Notes under the pieces: model-generated
What the model saw: only the letters and a program-made list of their open reading frames with translations
Told to the model about the DNA's origin: nothing
Databases searched by the model: none
From: VAUL01 sp964603155
GTDB lineage: Bacteria; Desulfobacterota; Desulfuromonadia; Desulfuromonadales; BM103
Direction: 5' to 3'
Assembly: GCA_964603155.1 (NCBI GenBank)
Contig: CAZRTZ010000047.1
Span: 1 to 21,074 of the forward strand
Length of the DNA: 21,074 nt
Shown here: in pieces, positions 20,772-21,074 of the stretch
How the letters are laid out: every line of letters starts with the position of its first letter
Numbering within the stretch: position 1 is the stretch's first letter
Position numbers and translations under genes: made by a program

Positions 20772-21074
20772 TTACTCGACCATCCGGCACAACGCCGTCT
20801 CCAGCGTCTCGTCGCCGATGGTCAGGTAACAGACCCCTTCGGTGATGGTGAGCGACCAGGTCACAGAGCGCTTCAGCCGCTGCACCACGGCAGCGACGAA
20901 GGGTTGGTCGATGCCGATCACCGTGAGGTTGGCAATCCTGGCCAGCCGGGGAAAATGCTGCTGCTCCCAGGTGGCGAAGGCCCGGCCGCAGGCCAGCAGC
21001 GCCACCCGCTCGCTGTGCCGGCTCGCCTTGACGATCCGTTCGCTGTCGGGGAGCCCCACCTCCCCCCACAGCCG
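20772..21074 (-). CDS. yaeQ: YaeQ-family protein, 3' part only
   Basis: The reading frame is open to the right edge and encodes at least the last 100 residues, ending in LETALCRMVE. Similarity to E. coli YaeQ runs through the whole segment: LW.E.GLPD..RI.KA...SERVAL, then FATWEQQ, ARIANLTV and the final SLTITEGVCYLTIGDETLE. YaeQ has a PD-(D/E)xK nuclease-like fold and no firm function. The start and the N-terminal half lie outside the window. It converges on methyltransferase copy B with only 17 bp between the stops and no obvious terminator. Confidence 0.85.
   Translation of the reverse strand, partial: RLWGEVGLPDSERIVKASRHSERVALLACGRAFATWEQQHFPRLARIANLTVIGIDQPFVAAVVQRLKRSVTWSLTITEGVCYLTIGDETLETALCRMVE

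Noticed and set aside
1..21074. CRISPR arrays, tRNA or rRNA genes, prophage, integrases or IS transposases
   Set aside because: No regularly spaced direct repeats, tRNA-like arms, rRNA signatures or recombinase/transposase motifs were seen on either strand.

Overview
The window is a GC-rich (roughly two-thirds G+C) bacterial chromosomal segment with compact gene spacing, good Shine-Dalgarno sites and sigma70-type promoters. The mix of genes (beta-oxidation enzymes, a small c-type cytochrome, stand-alone rubrerythrin-like diiron proteins, a DUF2294/MpsC-type protein, KatG, HtpG) fits an anaerobic or microaerophilic Desulfobacterota/Desulfuromonadia-type bacterium. This placement is inferred from gene content only. 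No phage, IS element, CRISPR array, rRNA or tRNA gene was seen.

Layout. (1) 2-3922: the 3' end of a thiolase gene, a fused enoyl-CoA hydratase/3-hydroxyacyl-CoA dehydrogenase and a long-chain acyl-CoA ligase, overlapping and co-directional: a fatty-acid beta-oxidation operon. (2) 4209-5365: a periplasmic cytochrome c converging on a TruC-like tRNA pseudouridine synthase. (3) 5610-9796: katG converging on htpG. (4) 9997-11007: an RlmM-like RNA methyltransferase converging on a minus-strand group. (5) 11096-13370, minus strand: hypothetical 90-aa protein, DUF2294/MpsC-like protein, a probable small structured RNA with its own promoter and terminator (6S-like candidate), purE, and a beta-carbonic anhydrase. 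(6) 13571-20754: an accessory-looking region holding two copies each of a rubrerythrin-like diiron protein (14125-14598 and 18128-18601) and of a Methyltransf_32-type methyltransferase (15351-16031 and 20098-20754). Between and around them lie an isochorismatase-like hydrolase, an orphan ATP-grasp ligase, a spermidine-synthase-like methyltransferase, an S4 RNA-binding protein, a secreted DsrE-like protein and a TetR regulator with two matching operators. (7) 20772-21074: the 3' part of a yaeQ homologue running off the right edge.

How the parts work together. The left operon activates fatty acids (ligase) and degrades them (hydratase/dehydrogenase, thiolase). KatG and the two diiron proteins point to peroxide and oxygen protection. 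PurE next to carbonic anhydrase links purine synthesis with CO2/bicarbonate supply. The TetR gene is autoregulated by an operator just downstream of its -10 box, and a perfect 20-bp copy of that operator lies in front of the dsrE-like gene, so the two form a small regulatory circuit.

Most interesting signals: the candidate 6S-like RNA upstream of purE; the duplicated diiron-protein/methyltransferase module; a pair of nearly identical promoters, one of which would give a leaderless truC mRNA; the TetR operator pair; and strong hairpin terminators at three convergent junctions, one of which encodes the C-terminal tail of TruC.
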